A stretch of DNA of 64,000 bases from Duganella alba (lineage in GTDB: Bacteria > Pseudomonadota > Gammaproteobacteria > Burkholderiales > Burkholderiaceae_D), in contig NZ_WKJN01000003.1 of the NCBI RefSeq assembly GCF_009674495.1, positions 62,001 to 126,000 of the forward strand, read 5' to 3'. The notes under the pieces were generated by a model. That model did not search any database. It was given only the letters and a program-made list of their open reading frames with translations, and was not told where the DNA came from. The position numbers were made by a program, and so were the translations under genes. Of this stretch, positions 26,334 through 35,434 are shown in pieces. Every line of letters begins with the position of its first letter. The first letter of the stretch is position 1.

Positions 26334-27719
26334 TTACTTCGTATCCAGCTCACCGACGCGGCTTGGACGCACAATCGCCTTCGGCAGCGTACCCGCGCGA
26401 CCGGCGGCATAGGCGGCCTCCGTCACCGGCTGCACCGGTATCGACACCTTGCGCACCTTGGCCACATCCTTGGCGGTCGTGGTGCCGCCCTGGTTGCCCC
26501 AGCTGGTCTGGATGAAGTTGACCACCTCGGCCACCTGCTGGTCATTCAGCTCCTTGGCATACGGCGCCATGGTCAGCGTGGACGGCGCGGTATGCGTACC
26601 CGGCACCGCGCCGCCGGACAGGATGATGTTGATGGCCGACGTGGCGTCCGCCGTCTGCAACACCGCATTGCCGGCCAGCGCCGGGAAGGCCTTGCCGTAG
26701 CCCATGCCGTCGGAACGGTGACAGCCCGCGCACTTGTTCAGGTAAGTCAGTGCGCCGGCGGTAGCAGGCTTGCCGTTGTAAAGCGCCTGCGCCGTCGTCT
26801 GATCGCTGACAAACGGCTTGGCGTTATTCGCAGCAGGAAGCGACTTCAGATAGCCGGCGATGGCGGCCAGATCGCCCTCGTTCAGGTACTGCGTCGAATG
26901 CGCCACCACATCGTTCATCGCGCCGAACGACGCGGTGTGGTCGTTGCGGCCGGACTTCAGGAACGCCACGATGTCCGCATTGGTCCAGCGCGCCAGCCCA
27001 CCGCCATGTTCGTTACGCAGCGATGGCACGCCCCAGCCGTCGATGACCTGGCCGCCGGCCAGATACACCGTGTTATCCAGGCCGTTCAGCGCCTTCTCCT
27101 GCATGCCGACGCCGCGCGCGGTGTGGCATGCGCCGCAATGGCCCAGGCCTTCCACCAGATACGCGCCACGCAGCAATTGGGCATTGGCGTCCGAGGCAGC
27201 CGGCGCCTCATACGGCTGCGGCTTCGGCGCAAACACCCAGCGCCAGATCGTCAGCGGAAAACGCATCGACAGCGGCCAGACGATGTCCGACTTGCGGTTC
27301 GGCGTCGCCGCCGGCTGCACGCCGTTCATGAAGTAGGCATACAGCGCCTGCATGTCGGCGGTGCTCAACCGTGAATACGAGGGATACGGCATCGCCGGAT
27401 AGACCGTGTAGCCGGCCTTGGTGACGCCGGTGCGCATCAACTTGTCGAAGTCGGCAAAGCTCCAGTCGCCGATGCCCTCCTTCCTGTCCGGCGTGATGTT
27501 GGACGAATAGACCTTGCCGATCGGCGTAGCCATGCCCAGTCCACCGGCAAACGGCTTGCCGCCCGCCACGCTGTGACACGCAAAGCAGTCACCCGCGCGC
27601 GCCAGATACTCGCCCTGCTTGATCAGTTGCTGGTCCACGCCTGCGGCCCAACTGCCGGAGCCGGCCAGCGCCAGCGCCAGGCCGGCAATGAGGTTCGTTA
27701 CGTTAAATTTTTTGTTCAT
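26334..27719 (-). CDS. Triheme cytochrome c subunit of a membrane-bound dehydrogenase
   Basis: 461 residues from MNKKFNVTNLIAGLALALAG with a signal peptide ending near SWAAG. Three CXXCH haem sites: CFACH (about residue 45), CGACH (about 195) and CAGCH (about 325). This is the cytochrome subunit of gluconate, sorbitol, fructose and alcohol dehydrogenase complexes, which passes electrons to ubiquinone in the periplasm. It follows the flavoprotein gene by 7 bases. A C-terminal helix anchor is not obvious. Confidence 0.92.
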   Translation of the reverse strand: MNKKFNVTNLIAGLALALAGSGSWAAGVDQQLIKQGEYLARAGDCFACHSVAGGKPFAGGLGMATPIGKVYSSNITPDRKEGIGDWSFADFDKLMRTGVTKAGYTVYPAMPYPSYSRLSTADMQALYAYFMNGVQPAATPNRKSDIVWPLSMRFPLTIWRWVFAPKPQPYEAPAASDANAQLLRGAYLVEGLGHCGACHTARGVGMQEKALNGLDNTVYLAGGQVIDGWGVPSLRNEHGGGLARWTNADIVAFLKSGRNDHTASFGAMNDVVAHSTQYLNEGDLAAIAGYLKSLPAANNAKPFVSDQTTAQALYNGKPATAGALTYLNKCAGCHRSDGMGYGKAFPALAGNAVLQTADATSAINIILSGGAVPGTHTAPSTLTMAPYAKELNDQQVAEVVNFIQTSWGNQGGTTTAKDVAKVRKVSIPVQPVTEAAYAAGRAGTLPKAIVRPSRVGELDTK

Positions 27720-27726
27720 GGACGAC

Positions 27727-29505
27727 TCACGCGGCAACTAGTGGACGGGGATCTTTCAGGTACTGCTCGCGGATCGCCTTGGCGCACCAGTAGGTCAGCG
27801 CGGCGGCCAGGCCGGTCGGGTTGTAGCCGATACCGACCGGGAACACGCTCGAACCGACAGCGAAGACGTTGGACACGTCCCAGCTTTGCAGATAGCGATT
27901 GAGCACACTGGTCTTCGGATCGGTGCCCATCGCCGTGCCGCCGGCCCAGTGGGTGGTCTGGTAGCTGCGCAGGTCCAGGTGATCGCCGAAGTTCTTGACC
28001 GCGACGTGGATCGATTTCGGATTCATCGCCTTGGCTACCGCCAGCATCTTGTCGGTAACGTAGCGGCTCATCTTGATATCGTTGTCCTTCCAGTCGAAGG
28101 TGAAGCGCAGCAGCTTCTGGCCAAACTGGTCGGTGTAAGTCGGATCGAGATCGACATAGCAGTCGCGGTACACCATGTTGGCGCCATGGACGTCGAACGA
28201 CACCGTGTTGGCATAGTTGTCCTTCACCGCGCGTTTCCACGCCGCGCCCCAGGCCGGCGTGCCGTTCGGCACCGGAATGCCGGCGATCGGCTTGACGCCG
28301 GCCGGATTACACCACGCCGGCGAACCGCCGACGAAGCCCAGCGGGCCGTGATCGAAGTTGTCGCCGTTGTAGTCGTCCACCGCCACGCCGTTGCCGCCGG
28401 AGCCGATGAAAGGATTGGTGTTCTTGTCCGGATCGAAGAACATCTGCACGGTCGACATGGTCTGGTAGGCGATATTGCGGCCAACCACGCCCTCGCCGCT
28501 GACCGGGTCATACGGCTTGCCGACGCCGGACACCAGGAACAGATGCGCGTTGTTGTAGGCGAAGGTGCTGGCGATCACCAGGTCGGCCGGCTGCTCGACG
28601 GTCTTGCCGTCGGCGTTGACGTAGGTAACGCCGGTGGCCTTCTTCTTGCTGGCGTCCAGATTGATGCGCAGTACATTGCAGTTGGCGCGCAACTCAAAAT
28701 TGCTCACCTGGCGCAGCGCCGGCATGATGTTCACCTGCGGCGACGCCTTGGAATAGTTGTAGCACGCGAAGCCCGAGCAGTAGCCGCAGAAATTACACGG
28801 CCCCATCTGGCAGCCATACGGATTGGTGTACGGGCCGGACGCGTTCGACGACGGCGCCACGAAGGGATGCAGGCCCACCTCGGCAGCCGCCTTCTGAAAC
28901 AGGTGCGCGGTGTACGGCACTTTCTGCGGCGGCAGCGCGTAATGGTCCGAGCGGTTCGGCTCGAAGAAATTGCCTTCGCCGACCACCTTGCCATTGACGC
29001 GGTAAGCCACGCCCGAGGTGCCGAACACTTTCTCGACGAAATCGAAATGCGGCTCCAGCTCTTCATACGTAACGCCAAAGTCCTGGATGGTCATGCCTTC
29101 CGGGATGAATTTCTTGCCGTAGCGTTTTTCGTAGTGCGTCTTCAGTTGCAGCTCTTCCGGCAGCACGCGCCAGTGCTGGCCCGACCAGTGCAGGCCGGCG
29201 CCGCCAACGCCGGTGCCCGGCTTAAACGCGCCGATCTGACGATACGGCACGGCCAAGCCGCCCACGTCGTGACGGAAGGTGAAGGAACTCTTGGACATGT
29301 CCTGGAACAGCTTGGAGCGCTGGATGTAGGTCAGCTCGTCCAGCGTTTTCGGATAGGCGCCGTCCGGATAGGTGTCGCGGTACTCGCCGCGCTCCAGCGC
29401 CAGCACTTCCATGCCGGCCTCGGTCAGTTCCTTGGCCATGATGGCGCCGGTCCAGCCGAAGCCGACAATGACAACCTCGACTTTTTTCAGTGTGATATCT
29501 GCCAT
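27727..29505 (-). CDS. GMC-family flavoprotein dehydrogenase subunit (gluconate 2-dehydrogenase-like)
   Basis: 592 residues from MADITLKKVEVVIVGFGWTG; the longer upstream frame overlaps the preceding gene. FAD-binding VVIVGFGWTGAIMAKELTEA, GGAGLHWSGQHWRV, and a C-terminal FAD/catalytic region with HWAGGTAMGTDP and NVFAVGSSVFPVGIGYNP. The CNFCGYCSGFACYNYSK stretch holds four cysteines, typical of the large subunits of fructose and gluconate dehydrogenases that carry a [3Fe-4S] cluster. It oxidises a sugar acid or polyol; the exact substrate is unknown. Confidence 0.9.
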   Translation of the reverse strand: MADITLKKVEVVIVGFGWTGAIMAKELTEAGMEVLALERGEYRDTYPDGAYPKTLDELTYIQRSKLFQDMSKSSFTFRHDVGGLAVPYRQIGAFKPGTGVGGAGLHWSGQHWRVLPEELQLKTHYEKRYGKKFIPEGMTIQDFGVTYEELEPHFDFVEKVFGTSGVAYRVNGKVVGEGNFFEPNRSDHYALPPQKVPYTAHLFQKAAAEVGLHPFVAPSSNASGPYTNPYGCQMGPCNFCGYCSGFACYNYSKASPQVNIMPALRQVSNFELRANCNVLRINLDASKKKATGVTYVNADGKTVEQPADLVIASTFAYNNAHLFLVSGVGKPYDPVSGEGVVGRNIAYQTMSTVQMFFDPDKNTNPFIGSGGNGVAVDDYNGDNFDHGPLGFVGGSPAWCNPAGVKPIAGIPVPNGTPAWGAAWKRAVKDNYANTVSFDVHGANMVYRDCYVDLDPTYTDQFGQKLLRFTFDWKDNDIKMSRYVTDKMLAVAKAMNPKSIHVAVKNFGDHLDLRSYQTTHWAGGTAMGTDPKTSVLNRYLQSWDVSNVFAVGSSVFPVGIGYNPTGLAAALTYWCAKAIREQYLKDPRPLVAA

Positions 29506-29513
29506 GTGATTCC

Positions 29514-30203
29514 TTAAGCGATCGAGGCAGGCGGCAGCGGATAGTGCTTGCCGTATTGCTCGACCCAGTCCATATAGTCGCCGCGCGCGCCGGGGAAATT
29601 GATCATGCGCCACGCCGCCATGTCCTTGTTACCGCCGTGGACAGGGTCGCTGAAATAGCCTTCGCGGGTGTTTTGCAACAGCTGGCCGAAAAAGACCGCT
29701 GGCGGTACTTCGCCGATGGCCAGCGTGCCCTTCTCCAGTTCGCCGATGACGGCGTCCTGCTGCGCAGCATCCAGCGCGGCGAAGCCCTTGCCCAGCTTTT
29801 GCTGGGTGACCGTGTTCAGGCCGGCCAGCGCGCTGCGGTACAGGTCGCGCGGCGCCATGTGGAACTGGTAGCCGAACTCCGGCGGCGAGGCCACAAACGG
29901 CGCCTGCATGAACCACAGCTTGCCGTAGGCATACGGCGTGTTCATTTGCAGGTCGATGAATTCATGCACGCCCGCCTCCAGCGCGCTGGGGCCGTCGCTG
30001 TTGGGCGGGATCAGGCGCTGCACCAGCGCCATCAGCGTTTGCCATTCCGCCTCGGTGAAATAGGCGGGACGATACGCCTCCGCCGGCGACACGCTGGCCG
30101 CCACGCCGACGCCCGCGCCGGCGATCAACGCCACCGCCGGCGCTGCGGTCACAGCCTTGCGCAGGAAGTTCCGCCGATGCGGAGAGATGCCAATAACTTT
30201 CAT
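29514..30203 (-). CDS. Gluconate 2-dehydrogenase subunit 3 family protein (Tat-exported)
   Basis: 229 residues. N-terminus SPHRRNFLRKAVTAAPAVAL is a twin-arginine signal, which would carry the folded flavoprotein partner across the membrane. The body has the subunit-3 features AYFTEAEWQTLMALVQRLIP, EAGVHEFIDLQM and GYFSDPVHGGNKDMAAW. First gene of the three-subunit operon; the GMC subunit starts 8 bases downstream. Confidence 0.9.
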   Translation of the reverse strand: MKVIGISPHRRNFLRKAVTAAPAVALIAGAGVGVAASVSPAEAYRPAYFTEAEWQTLMALVQRLIPPNSDGPSALEAGVHEFIDLQMNTPYAYGKLWFMQAPFVASPPEFGYQFHMAPRDLYRSALAGLNTVTQQKLGKGFAALDAAQQDAVIGELEKGTLAIGEVPPAVFFGQLLQNTREGYFSDPVHGGNKDMAAWRMINFPGARGDYMDWVEQYGKHYPLPPASIA

Positions 30204-30388
30204 GATTAGCCTTTCGAATTGTATTAAATCTGTTCTTAGTTGTTCTTAATTCGTGCAATGATACTCGTAATTCAGTATTTTTGTACATTGATGAAATAAT
30301 GTGTACCGAGCAGATTCTGCCGAAAGGCGTGCTTAACCACTGTGCGGTGGCTACAATAGCGCCGCAACCAGGAGCCAACATTTACATC

Positions 30389-31144
30389 ATGGATACATCG
30401 CACACCACCCAGGGTTCCTTCGCCGCCGGCACGCTGGGCGAGCGGGTCGCCGCCGCACTGCGCAGGAAAATCCGCGACGACGCGCTGGCCGTCGGCACCC
30501 GTTTGCCGTCGGAACAGGCGATGGCGAGCCATTTCCAGGTCAGCCGCAACATCGTGCGCGAGGCCATCGCATTGCTAAAGAAGGAAGGCATCCTCGATAC
30601 CCGCAAGGGCAGCGGCGCGTTCGTGCACCGCTTGCCGGAAGCGGAATCGGATGCACTGACGGCGCGCTCCATCGAATCGCTGCTGAACCTGATTGAAGTA
30701 CGGCGCGGGCTGGAAGGCGAAACGGCGGCGCTGGCGGCATTGCGCCGCACGCCCGGTCAATTGCTGGAACTGGAACGCGCCCTGCAAAGCATCGAGGTAG
30801 CGGTGGCGAATGGCCAGGATGGCGTGGAGGAGGATTTCCGCTTCCACCTGCTGATCGCGCAGGCGACCGGCAACAGCGCCTGGTCCACGCTGGTGGAAAT
30901 GTTCGCCGCGCCGATCCGCTCGGCGGTGCAGGTGACGCGCGCCAACGAGGCGCGCCGCGCGGAACTGGCGGAACAGGTATTGAACGAGCACCGCCAGATC
31001 CTGGCCGCCATCAGCGCCGGCTCACCGGAACAGGCGCGCGCGGCGGCGATCGAACACATGCAGCAAGCCGCCAACCGCGTGCGCCAGGCCGACCGCGAGT
31101 TCTGGCAAGGCGACGGCGGCGCGCTGGCGCGTCAGATCATTTAA
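30389..31144 (+). CDS. FadR/GntR-family transcriptional regulator
   Basis: 251 residues from MDTSHTTQGSFAAGTLGERV. N-terminal winged HTH (LRRKIRDDALAVGTRLPSEQ, then SRNIVREAIALLKKEGIL) and C-terminal FCD domain with metal-binding residues around RFHLLIAQATGN and EHRQILAAI. Divergent from the dehydrogenase operon, with a 185-base AT-rich gap that contains GTACA-N14-TGTAC at about 30284-30307 and TTGTTCTTA direct repeats; it likely represses the operon until its sugar acid is bound. Its end overlaps the convergent binding-protein gene by 8 bases. Confidence 0.88.
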   Translation: MDTSHTTQGSFAAGTLGERVAAALRRKIRDDALAVGTRLPSEQAMASHFQVSRNIVREAIALLKKEGILDTRKGSGAFVHRLPEAESDALTARSIESLLNLIEVRRGLEGETAALAALRRTPGQLLELERALQSIEVAVANGQDGVEEDFRFHLLIAQATGNSAWSTLVEMFAAPIRSAVQVTRANEARRAELAEQVLNEHRQILAAISAGSPEQARAAAIEHMQQAANRVRQADREFWQGDGGALARQII

Positions 31145-31937
31145 TGACGGCTTTGGCGACCTCTTTCGGCGTCAGGTATTTTTCCAGCACGCGCTTGACG
31201 AAGCCGTCTTTCTGCATCGACTTCAACACGCCCTCCCACGCCTGCAACTGCTCGGCGGAGAAGTTCTTGCGCGAGAACGCCAGCGTGCGCAGCGGCGTGG
31301 TCTCGTCGGGGAACCAGTCGACGATCTCGACGCGATTCTGCATGCCCAGGTCGGCCAGTTCTTTTTCATACTGAAGCGGAATCGCGAACATCGCATCGAA
31401 GCGGCCGGAACCCAGCATGCGGAAGGCGGTGGTCGGCGAAGCGCCCTGCTCCAGCCGGCGCTCGCGCTCCATGCGCGCCAACCACTGGTCCCGTTCACCG
31501 CCATAGTTCACGCCGCGCACGGCGCCGAAGCGCAGCGCCGGGCGCGCCGCGAAGGCATCGCTGGTCTTGACGCCGGCGGCCGTGTCGCGCCGCAGCACGA
31601 TGGCGAAGCGCTGCTGCATGTAGGGGACGAAAAACGCGTAGCTGTCGCGCTGATGGTTGACCAGGGCGGCGGTGACGATATCGACCTGCCCGGCCTGCAA
31701 CATGGCATAGGCGCGCGCGCGGGGCGGCGTGAGGGCTTCGACGCGGCACCCCGAACGCCGGGCCAGCTCCGCCACCAGCTCGCGGTCGACGCCCCTGTCG
31801 CCAAAAGACAGATAGCCGGTTTCATAAAACGCCACCCGCACCGGGGCGGCCGGACAAGGCACGGCGGCACGCGCAGCGCAGGTGGTCAGTGCAAAACTCA
31901 GCGTTACAATGGAAAACGTCAGACGGCTGGCAGACAT
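31137..31937 (-). CDS. Periplasmic substrate-binding protein (PBPb, amino-acid type)
   Basis: 266 residues from MSASRLTFSIVTLSFALTTC with a signal peptide cleaved near CAARA. The family pattern is visible: VRVAFYETGYLSFGDRGVDR, RARAYAMLQAGQVDIVTAAL and FGAVRGVNYGG. Such orphan proteins bind amino acids or related solutes and may feed a sensor or distant transporter. No permease or ATPase is adjacent. It starts 7 bases after clcA on the same strand, so it may be co-transcribed. Confidence 0.82.
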   Translation of the reverse strand: MSASRLTFSIVTLSFALTTCAARAAVPCPAAPVRVAFYETGYLSFGDRGVDRELVAELARRSGCRVEALTPPRARAYAMLQAGQVDIVTAALVNHQRDSYAFFVPYMQQRFAIVLRRDTAAGVKTSDAFAARPALRFGAVRGVNYGGERDQWLARMERERRLEQGASPTTAFRMLGSGRFDAMFAIPLQYEKELADLGMQNRVEIVDWFPDETTPLRTLAFSRKNFSAEQLQAWEGVLKSMQKDGFVKRVLEKYLTPKEVAKAVIK

Positions 31938-31944
31938 GGTTCCC

Positions 31945-33267
31945 CTATTTTTCGGCGGCGGTCGCATTCGTCAATTGTTGCTGCGCCAGCACGCTGTACA
32001 GCGGCGCGCTGATGACGCGCGAGACGGTGCGCGCCACCATCGCGCAGGCCATCAGGCTCAACACCATCGAATGGCCATCCACCATCTCCATCACGATGAT
32101 AAACGAAGTCAGCGGCGCCTGGGTGGCGGCGGCCAGGAAGCCGACCATGCCCAGGGCGATCAGCGCGGTCGCGTTCGGCGCATGCAACAGCAGCGCGATG
32201 TCGTTGCCGATCGCCGCGCCGATGGCCAGCGACGGCGCGAAGATCCCGGCCGGCACGCCGGACCAGGTGGTCAGCCAGGTGGCGACAAACTTCAGCAGCA
32301 GGAACAGCGCCGGCAAGGTCTCCTGCCCCGCCACCATGTGGCGCGTGTGGCCGTAGCCGCTGCCGAAGGTGGCGCCGGCCGACACGTAGCCGATCAGCGC
32401 CACCAGCAGGCCACACACGGCGGCGAACAGCACCGGCCGGGCGCCGCGCAGGCGCGACATCAGGTCGCGTCCCTTGCCGCCCAGCGAAGCTTGCAGCAGC
32501 CGCGAAAACACGCCGCCCAGCACCCCGCTGGCCACGGCGACCAGCAGCCCCGGCAGCAGCAGCGACAGGTCGATGCCGCTGGCGTGGATGATGCCGAAAT
32601 AGGTGGCGTTGCCGTAGACCGACACCGCCATCAGCCCGGCCAGCACGATGGCCGACATCAGCAGCCCGCTGCTGCGCTGTTCCGGCGTGCGCGACAATTC
32701 TTCGATGGCGAACATGATGCCGGCCAGCGGCGTGTTGAAGGCGGCGGCGATACCGGCCGCGCCGCCGGCCACCAGCAGGCCGTGCGTGCTGACGGCCGAG
32801 CGCTCCGGCAGCCAGCGGCGCGCGGTCAGCATGATGCCGGCCGCCACCTGCACCGACGGCCCTTCGCGGCCCAGCGACAGGCCGGCCAGCAGGCCCCAGG
32901 TCGTCAAGCCGACCTTGGCCAGGCTGAGTTTCAGCGACACCAGCCGGTTTTGCACCGGCGCCGACGCCAGCGGGTCGAGCGCCGCCATCACCTGCGGAAT
33001 GCCCGAGCCGGCCGCCGCCGCAAAGTAGCGCGGCGTGACCCAGACGATGGCCGCCGTGCACAGCGGCGTCCACAGCAGCGCGATCCACGGATGGGAGCGG
33101 AACGCCTGCATGAACAGTTCCAGCGCCTGCTCGCCCAGCCAGGTGAAGGCGACGATGGTCAGGCCGGCGACACAGGCGGCGGCCACAACGATGCCGCGCG
33201 TGGCCCAGATGCGCCAATCGCGGAACTCGCGGTTAAAGGACGAGGTGATGTCGTGCCGGGTTTTCAT
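31945..33267 (-). CDS. clcA: ClC-family chloride channel / chloride-proton antiporter
   Basis: 440 residues from MKTRHDITSSFNREFRDWRI. The ClC selectivity motifs are present: GSGIPQV (about residue 86), GREGPSVQVAAGI (about 133) and GIFAPSLAIGAAIG (about 335), with 10-12 hydrophobic helices. It moves chloride, or fluoride in a sub-branch, across the inner membrane. A 24-bp palindrome lies directly before its start, shared with a divergent MarR gene. Confidence 0.9.
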   Translation of the reverse strand: MKTRHDITSSFNREFRDWRIWATRGIVVAAACVAGLTIVAFTWLGEQALELFMQAFRSHPWIALLWTPLCTAAIVWVTPRYFAAAAGSGIPQVMAALDPLASAPVQNRLVSLKLSLAKVGLTTWGLLAGLSLGREGPSVQVAAGIMLTARRWLPERSAVSTHGLLVAGGAAGIAAAFNTPLAGIMFAIEELSRTPEQRSSGLLMSAIVLAGLMAVSVYGNATYFGIIHASGIDLSLLLPGLLVAVASGVLGGVFSRLLQASLGGKGRDLMSRLRGARPVLFAAVCGLLVALIGYVSAGATFGSGYGHTRHMVAGQETLPALFLLLKFVATWLTTWSGVPAGIFAPSLAIGAAIGNDIALLLHAPNATALIALGMVGFLAAATQAPLTSFIIVMEMVDGHSMVLSLMACAMVARTVSRVISAPLYSVLAQQQLTNATAAEK

Positions 33268-33276
33268 GTGCGCGTC

Positions 33277-33300
33277 AAATATATTTGTACAAATATATTT
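33277..33300. promoter_or_regulatory. 24-bp perfect palindromic operator (MarR-type)
   Basis: AAATATATTTGT and its reverse complement ACAAATATATTT joined without a spacer, 10 bases upstream of clcA and 41 bases upstream of marR. It is AT-rich in a GC-rich genome. MarR proteins bind such palindromes as dimers. Confidence 0.8.
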
Positions 33301-33340
33301 TACGCTATTCCGGGCTGACAATTGCGCTATCATCCCGCCC

Positions 33341-33829
33341 ATGCAAGCGAATCAACCTCCCTCACCCGAGGCAGCGCCGGCCACCCGGGTGCTGCGCCAG
33401 TTCCGCGTGGTCTTCAACGCGGTCAAGACCCATTTCCGCAACGTTGAAAAAACGGCCGGCATCGGCGGTTCGCAGCTGTGGGCACTTAGCGTGATCCAGC
33501 AGCAGCCCGGCATCGGCGTCAACGGCCTGGCGCGCGCGCTGGATATTCACCAGACCACCGCCAGCAATCTGGTCAAGGCGCTGGTGGCGCAAGGATTGAT
33601 CGAACAGTCCAAGGACGGCGCTGACCGGCGCGCGGTCGCCATGACGCTCTCGCCGGCCGGCGAAGCCAGCCTGCGCAAGGCGCCGATGCCGTTTGCCGGC
33701 GTCCTGCCGGACGCGCTGGCGTCGATGGATGCGGCCACCCTGGCGCGCATGGAGCAGGATCTGAACACGCTGATCCTGGCGCTCGCAGCCGGCAACGCCG
33801 GCGCCGATACACCGTTGTCCGACCTGTAA
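33341..33829 (+). CDS. MarR-family transcriptional regulator
   Basis: 162 residues from MQANQPPSPEAAPATRVLRQ. Winged helix core: LWALSVIQQQPGIGVNGLAR, then IHQTTASNLVKALVAQGLIE and the wing DGADRRAVAMTLSPAGEASL. It likely binds the palindrome between itself and clcA and autoregulates. Ends 4 bases before the convergent NrsF gene. Confidence 0.9.
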   Translation: MQANQPPSPEAAPATRVLRQFRVVFNAVKTHFRNVEKTAGIGGSQLWALSVIQQQPGIGVNGLARALDIHQTTASNLVKALVAQGLIEQSKDGADRRAVAMTLSPAGEASLRKAPMPFAGVLPDALASMDAATLARMEQDLNTLILALAAGNAGADTPLSDL

Positions 33830-33833
33830 TGCC

Positions 33834-34475
33834 TTACCAGGCCAGCGCGCGCGGCCCCGCCAGCGCGCCGATGGCGCTGGCAATCAGAATACCCAGCAAA
33901 TACCACGATCCGACGAACACGGCGCTCATCTCGGGACAATGCAGGCAGTACACCAGTGCGGCCGAGGCACCGGCGGCGAATCCCGCCGCCGCGCCGGCCA
34001 GGCGCAGGCGTGTCGGGGCGAGTCCGCGCATGATGTGCAGCGCGGCGGCCAGCATCGGCAGCGACAACAGCGCGATAAGGAACGGGCAGTAGCGCCAGGT
34101 ACGGCCCCAGAACAGCGCCGCGCGGAATTCCGGCGACGTCTGCCACAGCAGGGCCGCCGCCGCCAGCCAGACCGCCAGCACCGGCGCGGCCAGATACAGC
34201 GGCAGCCTGGCCGTCCTCACGCCGGGCACGGCCAGGCGTTTGACCGCCGTCCAGCCGGCAGCGGCCAGCGCGGCCGCAAACACAACCTTCAGCCAGAAGG
34301 CCGGCAATGCCGCCGCCTGCGCCAGGTCGGGCCGCACGCCGAGCAACGCCAGCATCAATACGACGCACGCCAGCAGGCCGGCCAGCAGCGGCAATAGGGT
34401 GGCGCGCGTCGGCCGCGCGGCGACGCCGACGTCTGGCCCGCTGGACAACATTGTGATCAAGTCATCTGTCTTCAT
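33834..34475 (-). CDS. nrsF: NrsF/DUF1109 membrane anti-sigma factor
   Basis: 213 residues with six predicted membrane helices (about 27-47, 58-76, 88-108, 125-145, 155-175, 185-207) after a short cytoplasmic start [20 protein letters not shown]. This is the DUF1109 pattern whose members hold SigF at the membrane. The paired cysteines in CLHCPEM between helices 5 and 6 are the kind used as redox or metal sensors in NrsF. It overlaps the sigma gene by 4 bases. Confidence 0.87.
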   Translation of the reverse strand: MKTDDLITMLSSGPDVGVAARPTRATLLPLLAGLLACVVLMLALLGVRPDLAQAAALPAFWLKVVFAAALAAAGWTAVKRLAVPGVRTARLPLYLAAPVLAVWLAAAALLWQTSPEFRAALFWGRTWRYCPFLIALLSLPMLAAALHIMRGLAPTRLRLAGAAAGFAAGASAALVYCLHCPEMSAVFVGSWYLLGILIASAIGALAGPRALAW

Positions 34476-35056
34476 AGTGCATCTCTCAAGATCGCGGCCA
34501 GGGCTTTCAAGCCGCGATGTACCGATACTTTGATGTCGGCCTCCGACATGCGCAACAGGCCCGCCGCCTCGCGTACCGACAGTCCGTCCAGTTTGGTGTG
34601 AATGATGGCGTCGCGCTGCTTGTCCGGCAGTTTGGCCAGCAAGGTGGCCAGGTCGCGGCGCGCATCGCCGGCCGCCTCGTCGGCGCTGGAAAACAGCGCG
34701 CTCTCGCCCTCGCTTACCTCGTCCAATGGATCGTGCAGGCTGTCGCGCCGGGCGTGGCGGCGCAGCCAGTCGATCAGCTTGTAGCGGGCGATGGCGTAGA
34801 CCCAGGCCGTCAGCGGCACGCCGGTGTCATAGCTGAGGCGCTGGTTGTGAATCGCCAGCAGCGATTCCTGCACCAGGTCTTCCACCTCGTCCGGCCAGCG
34901 GTTCAGGCGGCGCCGCAGGAAGGCGCGCAAATGCGTCGCCGTCGCCTGCAGGAAGCGGCGATAGGCCAGGGCGTCGCCCTCCAGGCCTTGCAGGAACAAG
35001 GCATGCAGGCGTAGTTCGGTGCTGCGTAAAGGATCCACCTCAGGTATTCGTTGCAT
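34472..35056 (-). CDS. sigF: ECF sigma factor, SigF (NrsF-linked) type
   Basis: 194 residues as drawn from ATG 35056. Sigma2 region [20 protein letters not shown] and [15 protein letters not shown], sigma4 region [20 protein letters not shown] then [25 protein letters not shown]16-CGAA promoter on this strand has its CGAA inside codons 3-4 of this start, so a SigF-driven transcript could not use it. GTG at 35038 ([15 protein letters not shown]) is the likelier start for that transcript, perhaps leaderless, giving 188 residues. Confidence 0.9.
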   Translation of the reverse strand: MQRIPEVDPLRSTELRLHALFLQGLEGDALAYRRFLQATATHLRAFLRRRLNRWPDEVEDLVQESLLAIHNQRLSYDTGVPLTAWVYAIARYKLIDWLRRHARRDSLHDPLDEVSEGESALFSSADEAAGDARRDLATLLAKLPDKQRDAIIHTKLDGLSVREAAGLLRMSEADIKVSVHRGLKALAAILRDAL

Positions 35057-35072
35057 CGCGGCCCATGGTTAC
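35047..35072 (-). promoter_or_regulatory. SigF-type promoter reading into sigF
   Basis: Minus strand GTAACC (35072-35067), exactly 16 bases, CGAA (35050-35047). It matches the consensus reported for Caulobacter SigF and implies autoregulation. Confidence 0.8.
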
Positions 35073-35106
35073 AGCGGTTGCAAAATAAATTTTATCCGGG
35101 CGCCGT

Positions 35107-35132
35107 GTAACCAATTTCCTGTCTGCTGCGAA
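35107..35132 (+). promoter_or_regulatory. SigF-type promoter reading into the MXKDX gene
   Basis: Plus strand GTAACC (35107-35112), exactly 16 bases, CGAA (35129-35132), 61 bases before the MXKDX start codon. The mirror of the motif on the other strand 35 bases away. Confidence 0.82.
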
Positions 35133-35193
35133 CTCACTGTTACTGCGGCGCCGTCGCACGACTTCTGCTGTTTAACTTCACTGAGGAACCATC

Positions 35194-35424
35194 ATGAAAA
35201 AAATCACCGCCGCCTTGATCGCCGCCTGCCTGACCCTGTCCGGCGCGGTCTACGCCCAGGATGCCATGAAGAAGGAAGACATGCCCAAGGATGCCATGAA
35301 AAAGCCCATGCACAAGGAAAAAATGGCGAAGGACGAGATGAAGAAGGACAAGATGGCCAAGGAGGAAATGAAAAAAGACGAGATGAAAAAGGACGAAATG
35401 GCCAAGGATGCGATGAAAAAATAA
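35194..35424 (+). CDS. Methionine-rich pentapeptide MXKDX repeat protein (periplasmic)
   Basis: 76 residues: signal peptide MKKITAALIAACLTLSGAVYA, then a tail of M-x-K-[DE]-x units. Eleven methionines and many lysines occur in the 55-residue mature part, with no predicted globular core. GAGGAACC precedes the start. Proteins of this family next to sigF/nrsF (MrpX in Azospira) act as sacrificial methionine sinks for hypochlorite, recycled by a periplasmic methionine sulfoxide reductase; the reductase is not in this window. Facing sigF under a matching promoter. Confidence 0.9.
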   Translation: MKKITAALIAACLTLSGAVYAQDAMKKEDMPKDAMKKPMHKEKMAKDEMKKDKMAKEEMKKDEMKKDEMAKDAMKK

Positions 35425-35434
35425 GCGCACCGCC

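Noticed and set aside
26478..27719. Possible horizontal duplication of the two triheme cytochromes (26.3 and 41.4 kb)
   Set aside because: They share only family-level motifs and serve different dehydrogenase types; no DNA-level repeat is visible.
35194..35424. Low-complexity artefact rather than a gene
   Set aside because: It has a ribosome site, a good signal peptide, the known MXKDX pattern and an upstream SigF promoter.
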